Source: Candidatus Cryptobacteroides intestinigallinarum (GTDB lineage Bacteria; Bacteroidota; Bacteroidia; Bacteroidales; UBA932). From it: a stretch of DNA of 64,000 nucleotides. A model generated the notes under the pieces. That model was given only the letters and a program-made list of their open reading frames with translations, did no database searches and was not told the DNA's origin. The stretch's first letter is position 1; each line of letters starts with the position of its first letter. The stretch lies in NCBI GenBank assembly GCA_017694785.1, contig JADIMK010000008.1, positions 33,766 through 97,765 of the forward strand. The letters are read 5' to 3'. Below, one piece after another: positions 30,155-41,075 of this stretch. Both the position numbers and the translations under genes were made by a program.

Positions 30155-31813
30155 CTAATTACGCTGGTAGAGATACCTCTTTATACTGCGCTTAGGAGTC
30201 CTCTCGAAGTCCTCCGGCATAATCTCTACCTTCTTTATCCTTGCATAGTTAGGGAGCTCATGGTTTGCCTGGACGAGAGACTCTTCAATATGCTGCTTAA
30301 GTGAATCTGAATTCAGACCGTCAAGCTCACCCTGATGGAAATCAGGATAGATCAGAGCAGTGAGCGAACCTTTGTCCTCTACGACAAGCGAATCAACTAC
30401 ATAAGGCATATTATTGAGGACAGACTCAATCTCTTCCGGATATATGTTCTGTCCGGAAGGGCCCAGAATCATACATTTTGAGCGTCCCTTGAGATACAGA
30501 TAACCGTCCTTGTCCATTACCCCCATGTCTCCGGTCCTGAACCATCCGTCCTTGGTAAAAGCGGACTCCGTAGCCTCAGGATTCTTGAAATATCCGAGGA
30601 ACACATTCATTCCCTTGACCAGCACCTCTCCCGGTATATTCTCAGGATCTTCTGAATCTATCCTGATCTCCATGTTAGGAGCTACCTGACCGCAGGAATA
30701 CAGTCTGGATACCTTCCAGTCGGCATAAGTTATTATCGGAGCGCATTCTGTCATTCCGTATCCGACAGTAAACGGGAAAGCAATCTTCTTGAAGAATGAT
30801 TCGACTTCCTTATTGAATGCAGCACCGCCTATGATGACTTCCTCGAACTGACCGCCGAATGCTGAAATGAGCTCATTGCATATCTTCTTCATCACCATGT
30901 GGTCAAGCACAGGAAGATGCATCAGGAACTTGATTCCGTTCTTCTCCAGTATCGGCTTGAGTTTGCTCTTGTACACCTTCTCAATGATCAACGGCACAGC
31001 GATGACAATGTTTGGACGGACTTCTGACAATGCCTGCATGATGATCTTCGGACTCGGTACCCTTGTCAGGAAATGGACATGAGCTCCGACTGTCAGCTCA
31101 AAAAGGAGCTCGAACATCATCCCGTACATATGGGCAGAAGGGAGCATAGCCACTACATTCGATGTCTCGTTGATCATCGGCAGCACTTTGTTGGCAAAGA
31201 AGATGTTTGACCACAAAGCCCTGTATGGGATCATGACGCCCTTTGAAAATCCTGAAGTTCCTGAAGTATAGTTTATCAGGGCAAGTTCATCCGGAGAATC
31301 CTCATAATAGTCAAGGCTCTCTGGAGTGAAATTCATCGGATACTTCTTGCCGAAAAGTTCATTGAGGTGAGCTCTGACCTCTGTTATCTTGCTCGTCTTG
31401 GCAAACAGCAGATGGAAAGTATTTATCTGCACCACTGCTTGAAGGACAGGCATTTCGTTTTCACTGAGGCCTTCCCAGACGACATCATCAACAAAGAGAA
31501 TCTTTGCCTCAGAATGGTTAACCAGATGATGGATATTCCCTGGCTTGAATTCATGAAGGATAGGCACAGGGACCGCTCCATATGTCAAGGCAGACAGGAA
31601 TGCCACACCCCAGTTCGCCTGATTTCTGGAACATATCGCCACCTTGTCACCTTTAACAAGACCGCACTCTTCATACATGATGTGCATCTTGGCGATACGT
31701 CTTGCGACATCCCTGTAATGCAGTGTCACACCTTGATAGTTTGACAAGGCCGGCCTGTCCCAGTTTTCTCTGAAACTTTTCTCGTAAAGTTTATTGACTG
31801 AATGAAATTCCAT
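30155..31813 (-). CDS. AMP-binding protein / long-chain fatty acid--CoA ligase family
   Basis: LINYTSGTSGFSKGVMIPYRAL, GYGMTECAPIITY, WFRTGDMGVMDKDGYLYLKGRSK. Confidence 0.9.
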   Translation of the reverse strand: MEFHSVNKLYEKSFRENWDRPALSNYQGVTLHYRDVARRIAKMHIMYEECGLVKGDKVAICSRNQANWGVAFLSALTYGAVPVPILHEFKPGNIHHLVNHSEAKILFVDDVVWEGLSENEMPVLQAVVQINTFHLLFAKTSKITEVRAHLNELFGKKYPMNFTPESLDYYEDSPDELALINYTSGTSGFSKGVMIPYRALWSNIFFANKVLPMINETSNVVAMLPSAHMYGMMFELLFELTVGAHVHFLTRVPSPKIIMQALSEVRPNIVIAVPLIIEKVYKSKLKPILEKNGIKFLMHLPVLDHMVMKKICNELISAFGGQFEEVIIGGAAFNKEVESFFKKIAFPFTVGYGMTECAPIITYADWKVSRLYSCGQVAPNMEIRIDSEDPENIPGEVLVKGMNVFLGYFKNPEATESAFTKDGWFRTGDMGVMDKDGYLYLKGRSKCMILGPSGQNIYPEEIESVLNNMPYVVDSLVVEDKGSLTALIYPDFHQGELDGLNSDSLKQHIEESLVQANHELPNYARIKKVEIMPEDFERTPKRSIKRYLYQRN

Positions 31814-31827
31814 ATATTTTTCTGATG

Positions 31828-34101
31828 TTATAGTTTTAATGTCCTCTGCTTTCCGTCATAGCATGTGACAGAAACTGATCCGTTTCCTTCAGGCACTACC
31901 TTGCTGTCTGACCTTATCATTTTGTCTCCTGTAGCCTTGACCAGGGATTCTCCGCCATAGAACGGGAAAATCAGAGTCTGCAGTGATGTCCTGACTACCC
32001 AGAAAGTCTTCCCTCCTACCTTGACAGGCTCAGGAAGTCCTTTGATTGTCTCTTCTGCAGTAATACCTTTCCACTCGGCAGGCTTTTCGCCCTGCAGATT
32101 GTACATGTCTATCGTGTTGTCGTCGTGCAGTACCATCACATTATACTTTCTGGAGCCATTGAAATCATAGATATCCGGTCCAAGCAGTATATTCTTCTTG
32201 AGATCTATAGGAAACGGCTTTACAAAACGTCCGAGACGGTCGATCAGATAAAGCTTTGACCCTGATGCAAAAAGTATCTGAAGCTTGCCGTTGGCAAAAT
32301 AATCTATGGTACCGGCCCTTCCGCAGATAGGAGTAGAGAACGGAGCTCCCCACAGGCCTTTTCCGTCTTCCTCCTGCAGACACAGGTACATATTGTCCTG
32401 CTGATAGAAGAGATTCATGCGACCGGTGCCGCTGTTCTTGACCCTGAACGGACCTTTAGGGATATTTATTACAGTATCTCGCTCAAACACCGGTGCCTTG
32501 CTCTTTGTTACGGTAGTCCTGTCCATTTCTGCATAGAACTGCAGACCATCCTTTGTCTTTTCAATGGAAAAAGTGATAGGCTCGTACGTGACGGACTCCA
32601 GGGAATTTTCAAAAGCCTGCGCATACTGTCCGGTGAAGACTTCCTTAAGGAAAGCCGAAGACTCCGATGCGGAGAAATATGAAACAAAGCACCTGTTCTT
32701 CATTGACATCCTGTCAGGAAGACCGGCATCCTGCATATACTGTCCCAGAGTGTTTTCCAGAGCTCTGCCTGAAACATATTCTCCGACGCCAGCAGCACTT
32801 CCGGAAACGATCCAACCGTTGACAATGGCAAAACAGCTTTCGTCCGGAACACTGAACATCGAGCCGAAATTGACTCCAGCATATCCCTTGAAAAGATAAG
32901 TCCGCACCTGAGCCGCACATTCGTCAACAGATCCGGCACCGGTACCCTTGAGCAGTATACTCTCATCTGCCTTACCTGTCCTTACCAGAAGGACATTTTC
33001 AAGTGAAGATCCGACATAGAAAGATGCTACAGCCACCTCCTTGACATCAAGCGCAGCATACCAGTCGTCAGGAGAAACACCTGTAGACTTCTCCAGAGAC
33101 TTGCTTTCAGAAAGAAGTCCAGCTGTCCCTGAGGAGGCATCCTTGAAATGCCTGTAATTTTCAACGTAAGCTGCCGGATCGGACAAAGGGAGAGATGCAG
33201 CAAAGACAGTATAGGACGGAAGCATCGATGACACCTGCGGCACAGCCCCCTGAAGTGACCCGAACACAGACAGGAACTTTTCCTCTCCACCTGGGACAGG
33301 AAGGCTGCCTTTAAGATATATGTGACCGGCATCAGCTGAATAGAAGGAAAATGCCATCCAGTCTGCTGCATCGGAAATGAAATCAGAATACTTTCTGTAT
33401 CTTCCGGAGAAGATCTCTTTGGAAAGCTTGTCAGCTTCCTTTGTACACAAAAGCATTATATTCCTGCCATCAGAAGATATGGCTGCCTGTACAAAGCCTT
33501 CCGAGTCAAGTACAGAAACTTTTCTGGAAATATGTCTGCGTGAAGACTTGACCAGATCTTCCGAAGGAGATAAAAGCAACAATGTACGCCGTGAAAGCCA
33601 TGAATCTGAAGACAGGATATCCTTGCAGTCCACAATCTCCGAATACAATCCTGCTGAATCGGCGACTGCAGCAAGCAAGACGGCATCTTCAGATCCCGAA
33701 GAGCCTGAACGTCCGGCATCAATGATGACAAGCGGGACAAGCGAGCCTATGGAATGGCTCGACACCACCGTCTGTGATGAATGGAGCGGGAGTCCTCCTT
33801 CAGCTGCCATCAGTCCCAATGATGAAACGAATCGGGCAAACGGAGCAGACGGATCAGGGGAGACAAAAGGAGCAACCGAAGGTGTCCCGTGCAGCAGAGA
33901 GACCATATCGTCCAGACTGTCAAACCTAAGTACAGCCACGGCATCAGCCGGAACTGCAGGGACAAGCTCATAACGGGAATCATCAAGGCTGCTGCGGCCA
34001 TCATTACCTACACCCGAATACAGTACAGCTACTGCAGCTGCAACAGCTATGAGCAACACAGCAATTGCAGCAAGGCATATCAATATAGTTTTCTTGCTCA
34101 T
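31828..34101 (-). CDS. Hypothetical membrane-anchored protein, DUF3352-like
   Basis: N-terminal TM anchor; Ser/Asp-rich ~750 aa; PADAVAVLRFDSLDDM start region resembles DUF3352-type proteins. Confidence 0.5.
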   Translation of the reverse strand: MSKKTILICLAAIAVLLIAVAAAVAVLYSGVGNDGRSSLDDSRYELVPAVPADAVAVLRFDSLDDMVSLLHGTPSVAPFVSPDPSAPFARFVSSLGLMAAEGGLPLHSSQTVVSSHSIGSLVPLVIIDAGRSGSSGSEDAVLLAAVADSAGLYSEIVDCKDILSSDSWLSRRTLLLLSPSEDLVKSSRRHISRKVSVLDSEGFVQAAISSDGRNIMLLCTKEADKLSKEIFSGRYRKYSDFISDAADWMAFSFYSADAGHIYLKGSLPVPGGEEKFLSVFGSLQGAVPQVSSMLPSYTVFAASLPLSDPAAYVENYRHFKDASSGTAGLLSESKSLEKSTGVSPDDWYAALDVKEVAVASFYVGSSLENVLLVRTGKADESILLKGTGAGSVDECAAQVRTYLFKGYAGVNFGSMFSVPDESCFAIVNGWIVSGSAAGVGEYVSGRALENTLGQYMQDAGLPDRMSMKNRCFVSYFSASESSAFLKEVFTGQYAQAFENSLESVTYEPITFSIEKTKDGLQFYAEMDRTTVTKSKAPVFERDTVINIPKGPFRVKNSGTGRMNLFYQQDNMYLCLQEEDGKGLWGAPFSTPICGRAGTIDYFANGKLQILFASGSKLYLIDRLGRFVKPFPIDLKKNILLGPDIYDFNGSRKYNVMVLHDDNTIDMYNLQGEKPAEWKGITAEETIKGLPEPVKVGGKTFWVVRTSLQTLIFPFYGGESLVKATGDKMIRSDSKVVPEGNGSVSVTCYDGKQRTLKL

Positions 34102-34119
34102 GTGAAAGATGCCGGCGAA

Positions 34120-34494
34120 TTAACGGACCGCTACAGCTTCAATCTCGACCTTTACGCCCATAGGAAGAGCTGCTACCTGGAAGCATGCCCTGGCCGGCTT
34201 ATCCTCTTTAAAGAATTCAGCATAGACAGCATTCATCGCAGCAAAATCAGCGATATCAGCAAGAAGGACAGTAGTCTTCACTACATCAGAATAAGATAAC
34301 CCCGCCTCTTTCAATATGGCACCGACATTCTTGAGTGCCTGCCTTGACTGTTCCTCAATGGAAGAAGGGACAGAACCGTCTGAAGGATTCACCGGTATCT
34401 GGCCGGACACATAGATTGTTCCATTGACTTCAATTGCCTGGGAATAAGGGCCTACCGCTTTCGGCGCCTCTGGTGTTGCTATTACTTTTTTCAT
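34120..34494 (-). CDS. ridA: RidA family protein (reactive intermediate deaminase)
   Basis: MKKVIATPEAPKAVGPYSQAIEVNGTIYVSGQIPVNP, CFQVAALPMGVKVEIEAVA; start moved from 34572 to 34494. Confidence 0.92.
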   Translation of the reverse strand: MKKVIATPEAPKAVGPYSQAIEVNGTIYVSGQIPVNPSDGSVPSSIEEQSRQALKNVGAILKEAGLSYSDVVKTTVLLADIADFAAMNAVYAEFFKEDKPARACFQVAALPMGVKVEIEAVAVR

Positions 34495-34583
34495 ATCTGT
34501 CCGATTTATCACATTAAGATGCAAATTTAACTTATTTTCATTATGAAATGAAAGAAAGTGGCTTAAAAGCAACAGCTGAAAAC

Positions 34584-34608
34584 AAAAAAGGCAACCTATA
34601 TGGTTGCC
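34584..34608 (-). terminator. Intrinsic terminator downstream of tRNA-Arg
   Basis: Minus strand GGCAACC-ATATA-GGTTGCC TTTTTTG. Confidence 0.85.
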
Positions 34609-34623
34609 TCTGATGATAATTTG

Positions 34624-34695
34624 TAGTCCCGAGCAGAATCGAACTGCTATCTAAAGTTTAGGAAACTTCCATTCTATCCGTTGAACTACGGGACC
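34624..34695 (-). tRNA. tRNA-Arg (anticodon CCT)
   Basis: Cloverleaf folded by hand from GGTCCCGTAGTTCAACGGATAGAATGGAAGTTTCCTAAACTTTAGATAGCAGTTCGATTCTGCTCGGGACTA; loop TTCCTAA. Confidence 0.93.
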
Positions 34696-34713
34696 ATTTG
34701 CCAAAAGCAGTGC

Positions 34714-34896
34714 TTACTCAGCGCTCTTCTGGATAATCTGACGGCCTCTGTAGTATCCGCACTCTGGACATACCCTGTGATACAATACGGTTGCACCGCA
34801 ATTTGAGCATGTTGCCAATGTAGGAACCACAGCCTTGTCATGAGTTCTTCTCTTGTCTCTTCTCTGCTTTGAGACTCTGTGTTTCGGATGTGCCAT
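34714..34896 (-). CDS. rpmF: 50S ribosomal protein L32
   Basis: MAHPKHRVSKQRRDKRRTH..., CSNCGATVLYHRVCPECGYYRGR. Confidence 0.95.
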   Translation of the reverse strand: MAHPKHRVSKQRRDKRRTHDKAVVPTLATCSNCGATVLYHRVCPECGYYRGRQIIQKSAE

Positions 34897-34910
34897 TGTT
34901 CTATATCAAT

Positions 34911-35468
34911 TTAATTATTATTATCATCATTATCTCCGAAGATTCCCTGGAGTGCTTCGAAAGGATTGCCTGAAGGATGCTCACCGCTGACCTTTATGCC
35001 GTGAGAAAGGACTTCTACCGTGGCAGGATTGCACTCACCGTCCTCATGGAACCTCTGCATCGGGAGTGAAAGACACACATAGTCGTATATCAGCTGCCGC
35101 ATGTCCAGCTCCGTCTCCATCGTTCCTATCCAGACTATCTCCCGGTCTCCATCAGCCTCTCCTTCTTCCGGAATCTCATCCGGAGCTTCTCCATACCTGA
35201 CCGAAATCTTAGCTTCAGTGTCAACTGGAAGCACAAGCTCATCCATGCACCTGTCGCACAATACGGTAACCGTACCGGAGATCCTGCAGTCAACATGGAC
35301 TTCCTTGCCAGACTTCTCAGCTTCAGCTTCAATCTCAAGATCTGCATCAAGCATCTCTTCATTGCCGAAATCTTCAAAGAACATCTTTCCGGCGTTCCAG
35401 AGGAACTCCTTCCTGCCGGAAGCCAATCCATTTAAAGGTATCAAATAATCCTGGTTTTCCATATCCAT
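34911..35468 (-). CDS. YceD/DUF177 family protein
   Basis: Upstream of rpmF; VLCDRCMDELVLPVDTEAKISVRYG and acidic middle typical of DUF177. Confidence 0.85.
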   Translation of the reverse strand: MDMENQDYLIPLNGLASGRKEFLWNAGKMFFEDFGNEEMLDADLEIEAEAEKSGKEVHVDCRISGTVTVLCDRCMDELVLPVDTEAKISVRYGEAPDEIPEEGEADGDREIVWIGTMETELDMRQLIYDYVCLSLPMQRFHEDGECNPATVEVLSHGIKVSGEHPSGNPFEALQGIFGDNDDNNN

Positions 35469-35530
35469 GAACTCATCTACAACCTATAAACAGATTTGAG
35501 CCTGCAAAGATATAAAAAAGTTTTTGAAAA

Positions 35531-37336
35531 TCAATCCAAATTGCCACTTTTTCTTTTACGTTCTATTCCATCAAGAATTATTTTCCTGATTCTCATAGAC
35601 TTAGGTGTAACCTCAACAAGTTCGTCCTCCTGAATATATTCAAGTGCTTCCTCAAGAGAGAACTTTATAGGCGGCGGAAGCATGACTTTGTCGTCACTTC
35701 CGGAAGCCCTCATGTTGGTCAGCTTCTTTGTCTTGCATATATTGATATTGAGGTCTCTCTCCCTTGTATGCTCTCCGACAACCTGTCCTGCATAGATCTC
35801 ATCTCCAGGCTCCACGAAGAAACGCCCCCTGTCCTGAAGCTTGTCCATTGAATAGGCTACCGCAACTCCTGTCTCCAACGATACGAGAGAACCGTTTGTC
35901 CTGCGTTCGATCTCGCCCTTGTACGGTTCATACCCCTTGAACCTGTGTGCTACGACAGCTTCTCCCTGTGTAGCTGTAAGGAGATTGCTTCTGAGACCCA
36001 TAAGTCCCCTGGCCGGGATATCGAAATCCAGATGCGTACGGTCGCCCCTGGTCTCCATGTGGATAAGTGCACCTTTCCTTCGTGTAGTTATCTCTATGGC
36101 CTTTCCGACGAACTCCTCCGGAACTTCAATCGTAAGATTCTCGATAGGCTCGCAGCGTTCTCCATTGATGGTCTTGTCCAGGACCTTAGGCTGGCCTACC
36201 TGGAGTTCGAAGCCTTCCCTTCTCATTGTCTCGATGAGCACTGACAGATGAAGCACTCCCCTTCCGTAGACAATGAATGAATCTGCGTTAGGACCCGGTT
36301 TCACCCTCAGGGCCAGGTTCTTCTCCAGTTCCTTCTCAAGACGTTCCTTCAGGTGACGGGAAGTGACATATTTTCCTTCACGGCCGAAGAACGGGGAATT
36401 GTTGATGCAGAAGAGCATACTCATCGTAGGCTCATCGACTGAGATCGGAGGAAGCGGCTCCGGATTCTCGAAGTCGGCAATCGTGTCACCGATCTCAAAT
36501 CCTTCAAGTCCTACGACTGCACATATGTCGCCGCACTGGACCCTGTCTACCTTTGTCTTGCCGAGGCCATCGAAGACCATAAGGTCCTTGATCTTCTGCT
36601 TCTGGACTATGTCATATCTCTTGCACAGGCTTATGTTCATTCCGGCATAGAGCTCTCCTCTGGTGATTCTTCCGATGGCAATACGGCCAACGTAAGGAGA
36701 ATATTCAAGCGACGAAATCAGCATCTGCGGCGTACCCGGATTGTGGGTCGGCGCAGGTATGACTTCCAGTATCGTATCCAGCAGAGCCGTGATGTCGCTG
36801 GTCGGCTTACGCCAGTCTGTTGACATCCATCCCTGCTTTGCACTTCCGTAAATTGTGCGGAAATCGAGCTGGTCTTCTGTAGCATTGAGTGAAAACATCA
36901 GATCGAACACCTCTTCCTGGACCTCGTCCGGACGGCAGTTCTGCTTGTCGACCTTGTTGATGACCACGATAGGTTTCTTACCCATCTCGATGGCCTTCTG
37001 GAGCACGAAACGGGTCTGCGGCATACAGCCTTCGAATGCATCCACAAGCAGGAGCACACCGTCAGCCATGTTGAGCACCCTCTCGACCTCGCCGCCGAAA
37101 TCACTATGCCCCGGAGTATCTATGATATTGATCTTTACTCCCTTGTATGTAACTGAAACGTTCTTTGCGAGGATTGTTATACCTCTCTCTCTTTCAAGGT
37201 CATTGTTGTCAAGAATCAGTTCTCCCAACTTCTCCTGGTCCCTCACCAGACGCGCCTGGTAAATCATCCTGTCGACAAGTGTAGTCTTTCCGTGGTCGAC
37301 GTGCGCGATAATTGCAATGTTTCTTATCTCCTGCAT
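35531..37336 (-). CDS. typA: Ribosome-associated GTPase TypA/BipA
   Basis: RNIAIIAHVDHGKTTLVDRM, NDLERERGITILAKNVSV, DTPGHSDFGGEVERVL; start moved from 37381. Confidence 0.95.
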   Translation of the reverse strand: MQEIRNIAIIAHVDHGKTTLVDRMIYQARLVRDQEKLGELILDNNDLERERGITILAKNVSVTYKGVKINIIDTPGHSDFGGEVERVLNMADGVLLLVDAFEGCMPQTRFVLQKAIEMGKKPIVVINKVDKQNCRPDEVQEEVFDLMFSLNATEDQLDFRTIYGSAKQGWMSTDWRKPTSDITALLDTILEVIPAPTHNPGTPQMLISSLEYSPYVGRIAIGRITRGELYAGMNISLCKRYDIVQKQKIKDLMVFDGLGKTKVDRVQCGDICAVVGLEGFEIGDTIADFENPEPLPPISVDEPTMSMLFCINNSPFFGREGKYVTSRHLKERLEKELEKNLALRVKPGPNADSFIVYGRGVLHLSVLIETMRREGFELQVGQPKVLDKTINGERCEPIENLTIEVPEEFVGKAIEITTRRKGALIHMETRGDRTHLDFDIPARGLMGLRSNLLTATQGEAVVAHRFKGYEPYKGEIERRTNGSLVSLETGVAVAYSMDKLQDRGRFFVEPGDEIYAGQVVGEHTRERDLNINICKTKKLTNMRASGSDDKVMLPPPIKFSLEEALEYIQEDELVEVTPKSMRIRKIILDGIERKRKSGNLD

Positions 37337-37437
37337 AACCAACACGGTATTTTCTCTAAAAAGCACTGCAAAAATAGACATTTCTCCCGTCTTTATAAAG
37401 TTTTTATATTATTTTTGCGCGGATAACCCAACAAAGT

Positions 37438-39060
37438 ATGACAGAAAAAATAATAATCCTGGACTCTGGATCCCAGGTGACACAGCTCATAGGCCGCCGG
37501 CTGAGAGAGCTGAATGTCTACTGTGAGATCTTCCCGTTCAACAAGATACCGGAACTCGGCCCGGACGTCAAGGGCGTGATTCTCTCCGGCAGTCCGTTCT
37601 CCGTAAGGGATGCCAATGCCCCGCAGATAGACCTGACAAACATCAAAGGCAAGCTGCCTCTCCTGGGAATCTGCTATGGCGCCCAGTACCTGGCCCATAA
37701 GTTCGGAGGAGAAGTCAATGCATCGATTGCACGTGAATACGGACGTGCCATGCTTGATGTCACAATGCCGGACTCGCCGCTTCTCAAAGGCGTGGCACAG
37801 CACTCTCAGGTCTGGATGTCGCACGGGGATACCATTGCAAGACTCCCGGAAGGAGGAGAAGTGATAGCTTCCACCCATGATGTCGTCAACGCTGCTTTCC
37901 ACATCAAGGGAGAGGACACATATGCGGTACAGTTCCATCCGGAAGTCTATCACACGAAGGAAGGCAGCAAGATACTTGCGAACTTCGCATTCGGCATCTG
38001 CGGTTGCAAGGGAGACTGGACACCTGCATCATTCATAGAGACCACGATCGCAAGCCTGAAGGAAAAGATAGGTGACGACAAGGTGATCCTCGGGCTCAGC
38101 GGCGGAGTCGATTCCACAGTAGCATCTGTCCTCCTCCACAAGGCAATCGGACATAACCTCACATGTATCTTCGTAAACAACGGACTTCTGAGGAAGAACG
38201 AGTTCGAAGATGTACTTGCCTCCTACAAGGACATGGGGCTGAATGTCATCGGAGCCGATGCATCCAAGGAATTCATCTCAGAGCTTGCCGGAGTGACCGA
38301 CCCTGAGAAGAAGAGAAAGATAATCGGAAGACTCTTCATCGAGACCTTCGACAAATATGCCCGCAGCATCGAGAACGCACGCTGGCTAGCCCAGGGGACA
38401 ATATATCCGGATGTAATCGAATCTGCTTCTGTCAACGGGCCGTCATCAACAATCAAATCCCACCACAATGTCGGAGGACTTCCGGAGAAGATGGACCTCA
38501 AGATCGTAGAGCCGCTCAGATCACTTTTCAAGGATGAGGTAAGGCGCGTTGGCAGGGCCCTCGGGATAAAGGACGAGCTTATCAACAGGCATCCGTTCCC
38601 GGGACCGTCACTCGGCATAAGGATCCTCGGCGACGTGACCGAAGAAAAGCTCAGAATACTCCGCGAAGCTGATGACATCTTCATCAGAGGACTTAGGGAA
38701 TACCAGCTGGAAGGAAACAGGACAGCCATTGAAGCCCTCGCAGGGCCTGGTGCTGAAGAGGTAATATCCGCAGCAGACCCTACCATGAAAGCGAAGACCT
38801 TGTATGAGGCCATATGGCAGGCCGGAGCGATCCTGCTACCTGTACGCAGCGTGGGAGTGATGGGAGACGAAAGGACATACGAGAACACAATCGCCCTGAG
38901 GGCAGTCATCTCAACCGACGGCATGACAGCAGACTGGGTGCATCTTCCTTACGATTTCCTCGCCAAGACAAGCAATGACATCATAAACAAGGTGCGCGGA
39001 GTCAACAGAGTCGTCTACGACATAAGTTCAAAACCGCCTGCCACAATCGAATGGGAATAA
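37438..39060 (+). CDS. guaA: GMP synthase (glutamine-hydrolysing)
   Basis: [67 protein letters not shown]. Confidence 0.96.
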   Translation: MTEKIIILDSGSQVTQLIGRRLRELNVYCEIFPFNKIPELGPDVKGVILSGSPFSVRDANAPQIDLTNIKGKLPLLGICYGAQYLAHKFGGEVNASIAREYGRAMLDVTMPDSPLLKGVAQHSQVWMSHGDTIARLPEGGEVIASTHDVVNAAFHIKGEDTYAVQFHPEVYHTKEGSKILANFAFGICGCKGDWTPASFIETTIASLKEKIGDDKVILGLSGGVDSTVASVLLHKAIGHNLTCIFVNNGLLRKNEFEDVLASYKDMGLNVIGADASKEFISELAGVTDPEKKRKIIGRLFIETFDKYARSIENARWLAQGTIYPDVIESASVNGPSSTIKSHHNVGGLPEKMDLKIVEPLRSLFKDEVRRVGRALGIKDELINRHPFPGPSLGIRILGDVTEEKLRILREADDIFIRGLREYQLEGNRTAIEALAGPGAEEVISAADPTMKAKTLYEAIWQAGAILLPVRSVGVMGDERTYENTIALRAVISTDGMTADWVHLPYDFLAKTSNDIINKVRGVNRVVYDISSKPPATIEWE

Positions 39061-39143
39061 GATTTAGACTGCAGAAAAGCGAAGACAGGCTGAGACAGGT
39101 CTGATTCTTATCCTCTGACGGTGTACATGCCAAATGAAATTTC

Positions 39144-39177
39144 AAGGGCTGGACTTGGATTCAAGTCAGCCCTTTTT
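39144..39177 (+). terminator. Intrinsic terminator after guaA
   Basis: AGGGCTgGACTTG-GATT-CAAGTCAGCCCT TTTT. Confidence 0.75.
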
Positions 39178-39247
39178 CCATATGATACGGTCACGTGCTG
39201 TCGCAAATAATGAGTATCTTTGGGACAACCCTCAAAAGTTCCCGGAA

Positions 39248-40402
39248 ATGGAAAAAATCATAATAGCATCCGATTCGTTCAAGGGGTCGCTATCATCGGA
39301 GGAAGTTTCCGATGCTGCCGCCATGGCGATACATGAAGTCTTCCCGGACTGCACGGTAGAAAAAATCCCCGTTGCAGACGGGGGTGAAGGCACTAGCGAG
39401 GCACTTATGAAGATCCTAGGGGGTGAAATGGTACATCTTACTGTACACGACCCGCTCATGAGGCCTGTACATGCCTCATATGGGATCACCGTTGACGGAC
39501 ATACGGCTATAATCGATATGGCGCAGGCCAGCGGACTGGATCTTCTGTCCAAAGAGGAACGCAATCCCATGGAAGCCACAAGCTTCGGCACAGGGGAGAT
39601 CATAGCCGATGCCATCCGGAGAGGATGCAAGAAGATAATCACAGGCCTAGGTGGGAGTGCTACCAATGATGCAGGAATGGGCCTGCTGTCCGCCCTTGGG
39701 GTCAGATTCCTGGACAAGGACGGTCATGTGATCGAAGGAAAAGGCAAGGAAATGGAGTCTGTGGCGGACATTGATTTATCACAAGTTCCCGATGATGTAG
39801 GCGGAACTGAATTTGTCATTGCCTGTGATGTCCGGAACCCGTTCTGCGGGCCCTGCGGAGCAGCGGCCGTCTTCGCACCTCAGAAAGGCGCGGACAAAAT
39901 GACTGTTAATCTGCTAGACAAAGGAATGGAAACCCTTGCAAAGACAATACTCCGGAAATACGGGAAAGACATAAGCAGGATTCAAGGCTCAGGGGCCGCA
40001 GGAGGCACAGCCGGCACGATGGCGGCACTGCTCGATGCAAAGATAGTCCCAGGAGCAGAACTCGTACTCGGCGCTGCCGGTTTCGACGCAAGGCTCAAGG
40101 ATGCAGATCTCGTCATCACGGGAGAAGGAAGAATCGACAGACAGACGCAAATGGGCAAGATCCCTTATGCTGTCCTGCTCCATGCAAAGGAATACGGTAT
40201 CCCTGTCATAGCAATAGCCGGCAGTGTAGAAGACGGACTTGAAGACAACCTCGGATTCGACGCCATAATCCCTGCGGCCAAAGGCCCGGCGACACTTGAA
40301 GAATCAATGCAGAAAACCAAGGCTGCCGAAAATGTCCGTAACGCAGTGTTCCAGGTCATGAGACTCATTAAGACAGTCCGACTGAGGAAATCTTCGCAGT
40401 AA
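39248..40402 (+). CDS. Glycerate kinase
   Basis: KIIIASDSFKGSLSSEEVSDA, PVADGGEGTSEAL, GLGGSATNDAGMGLLSALG; start moved from 39134. Confidence 0.93.
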   Translation: MEKIIIASDSFKGSLSSEEVSDAAAMAIHEVFPDCTVEKIPVADGGEGTSEALMKILGGEMVHLTVHDPLMRPVHASYGITVDGHTAIIDMAQASGLDLLSKEERNPMEATSFGTGEIIADAIRRGCKKIITGLGGSATNDAGMGLLSALGVRFLDKDGHVIEGKGKEMESVADIDLSQVPDDVGGTEFVIACDVRNPFCGPCGAAAVFAPQKGADKMTVNLLDKGMETLAKTILRKYGKDISRIQGSGAAGGTAGTMAALLDAKIVPGAELVLGAAGFDARLKDADLVITGEGRIDRQTQMGKIPYAVLLHAKEYGIPVIAIAGSVEDGLEDNLGFDAIIPAAKGPATLEESMQKTKAAENVRNAVFQVMRLIKTVRLRKSSQ

Positions 40403-40525
40403 AAGGGCGAAGCTCATCAAGATGAAAAAACACATCAAGATGACAAAATACAGACTTTTCAACGTCAAATGACAATTAAAGGCCAATGACTATATAAAGA
40501 CGACAATATAAAGGAGAATGCCAAT

Positions 40526-41029
40526 ATGATAACAAAAGAAATCAACGGGAAAAAGCCATCCGTAGGCAACGGGACCTTCGTTGCCGAAAATGCAGTCTTG
40601 CTGGGCGATGTCACCATAGGTGACAACTGCAGCATCTGGTATGGAGCAGTACTGCGCGGTGACGTAGGAGCTATCAGGATCGGTAACAACAGCAACATCC
40701 AGGATGGAGCCGTGCTGCACGGCACTCTAGGTGTCTCAGAAACCGTGCTTGGAGAATATGTATCAGTAGGACACAATGCTGTAGTACATGGGGCCAGAAT
40801 AGGGAATGATGTACTTGTCGGCATGGGAGCTGTAGTGATGGACAACGCTGTTGTCCCTGACGGTACAATAATCGCAGCCGGTGCAGTCGTACTCTCCGGC
40901 AGCGTACTTGAACCAGGTATTTATGCTGGAGTCCCGGCAAAGAAAGTCAAGGACGGATCGGAAAGGACAATAAAAATGGCCCACGGCAATGCCGCAGGCT
41001 ATCTCGAATACAAAGAGTGGTACAAGTAA
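40526..41029 (+). CDS. Gamma carbonic anhydrase family protein (left-handed beta-helix)
   Basis: Hexapeptide repeats VLLGDVTIGDNCSIWYGAVLRGDVGAIRIGNNSNIQDGAVLH..., SVGHNAVVHG, GMGAVVMDNAVV. Confidence 0.92.
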   Translation: MITKEINGKKPSVGNGTFVAENAVLLGDVTIGDNCSIWYGAVLRGDVGAIRIGNNSNIQDGAVLHGTLGVSETVLGEYVSVGHNAVVHGARIGNDVLVGMGAVVMDNAVVPDGTIIAAGAVVLSGSVLEPGIYAGVPAKKVKDGSERTIKMAHGNAAGYLEYKEWYK

Positions 41030-41075
41030 CCGTCTGTCGGACCGGCCATTGCCAGATTTCCCACGTACCGGATGA

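Noticed and set aside
38223-38924. 233-aa minus-strand ORF antisense to guaA
   Set aside because: Shadow ORF; Ser/Ile-rich composition reflecting the reverse complement of guaA codons.
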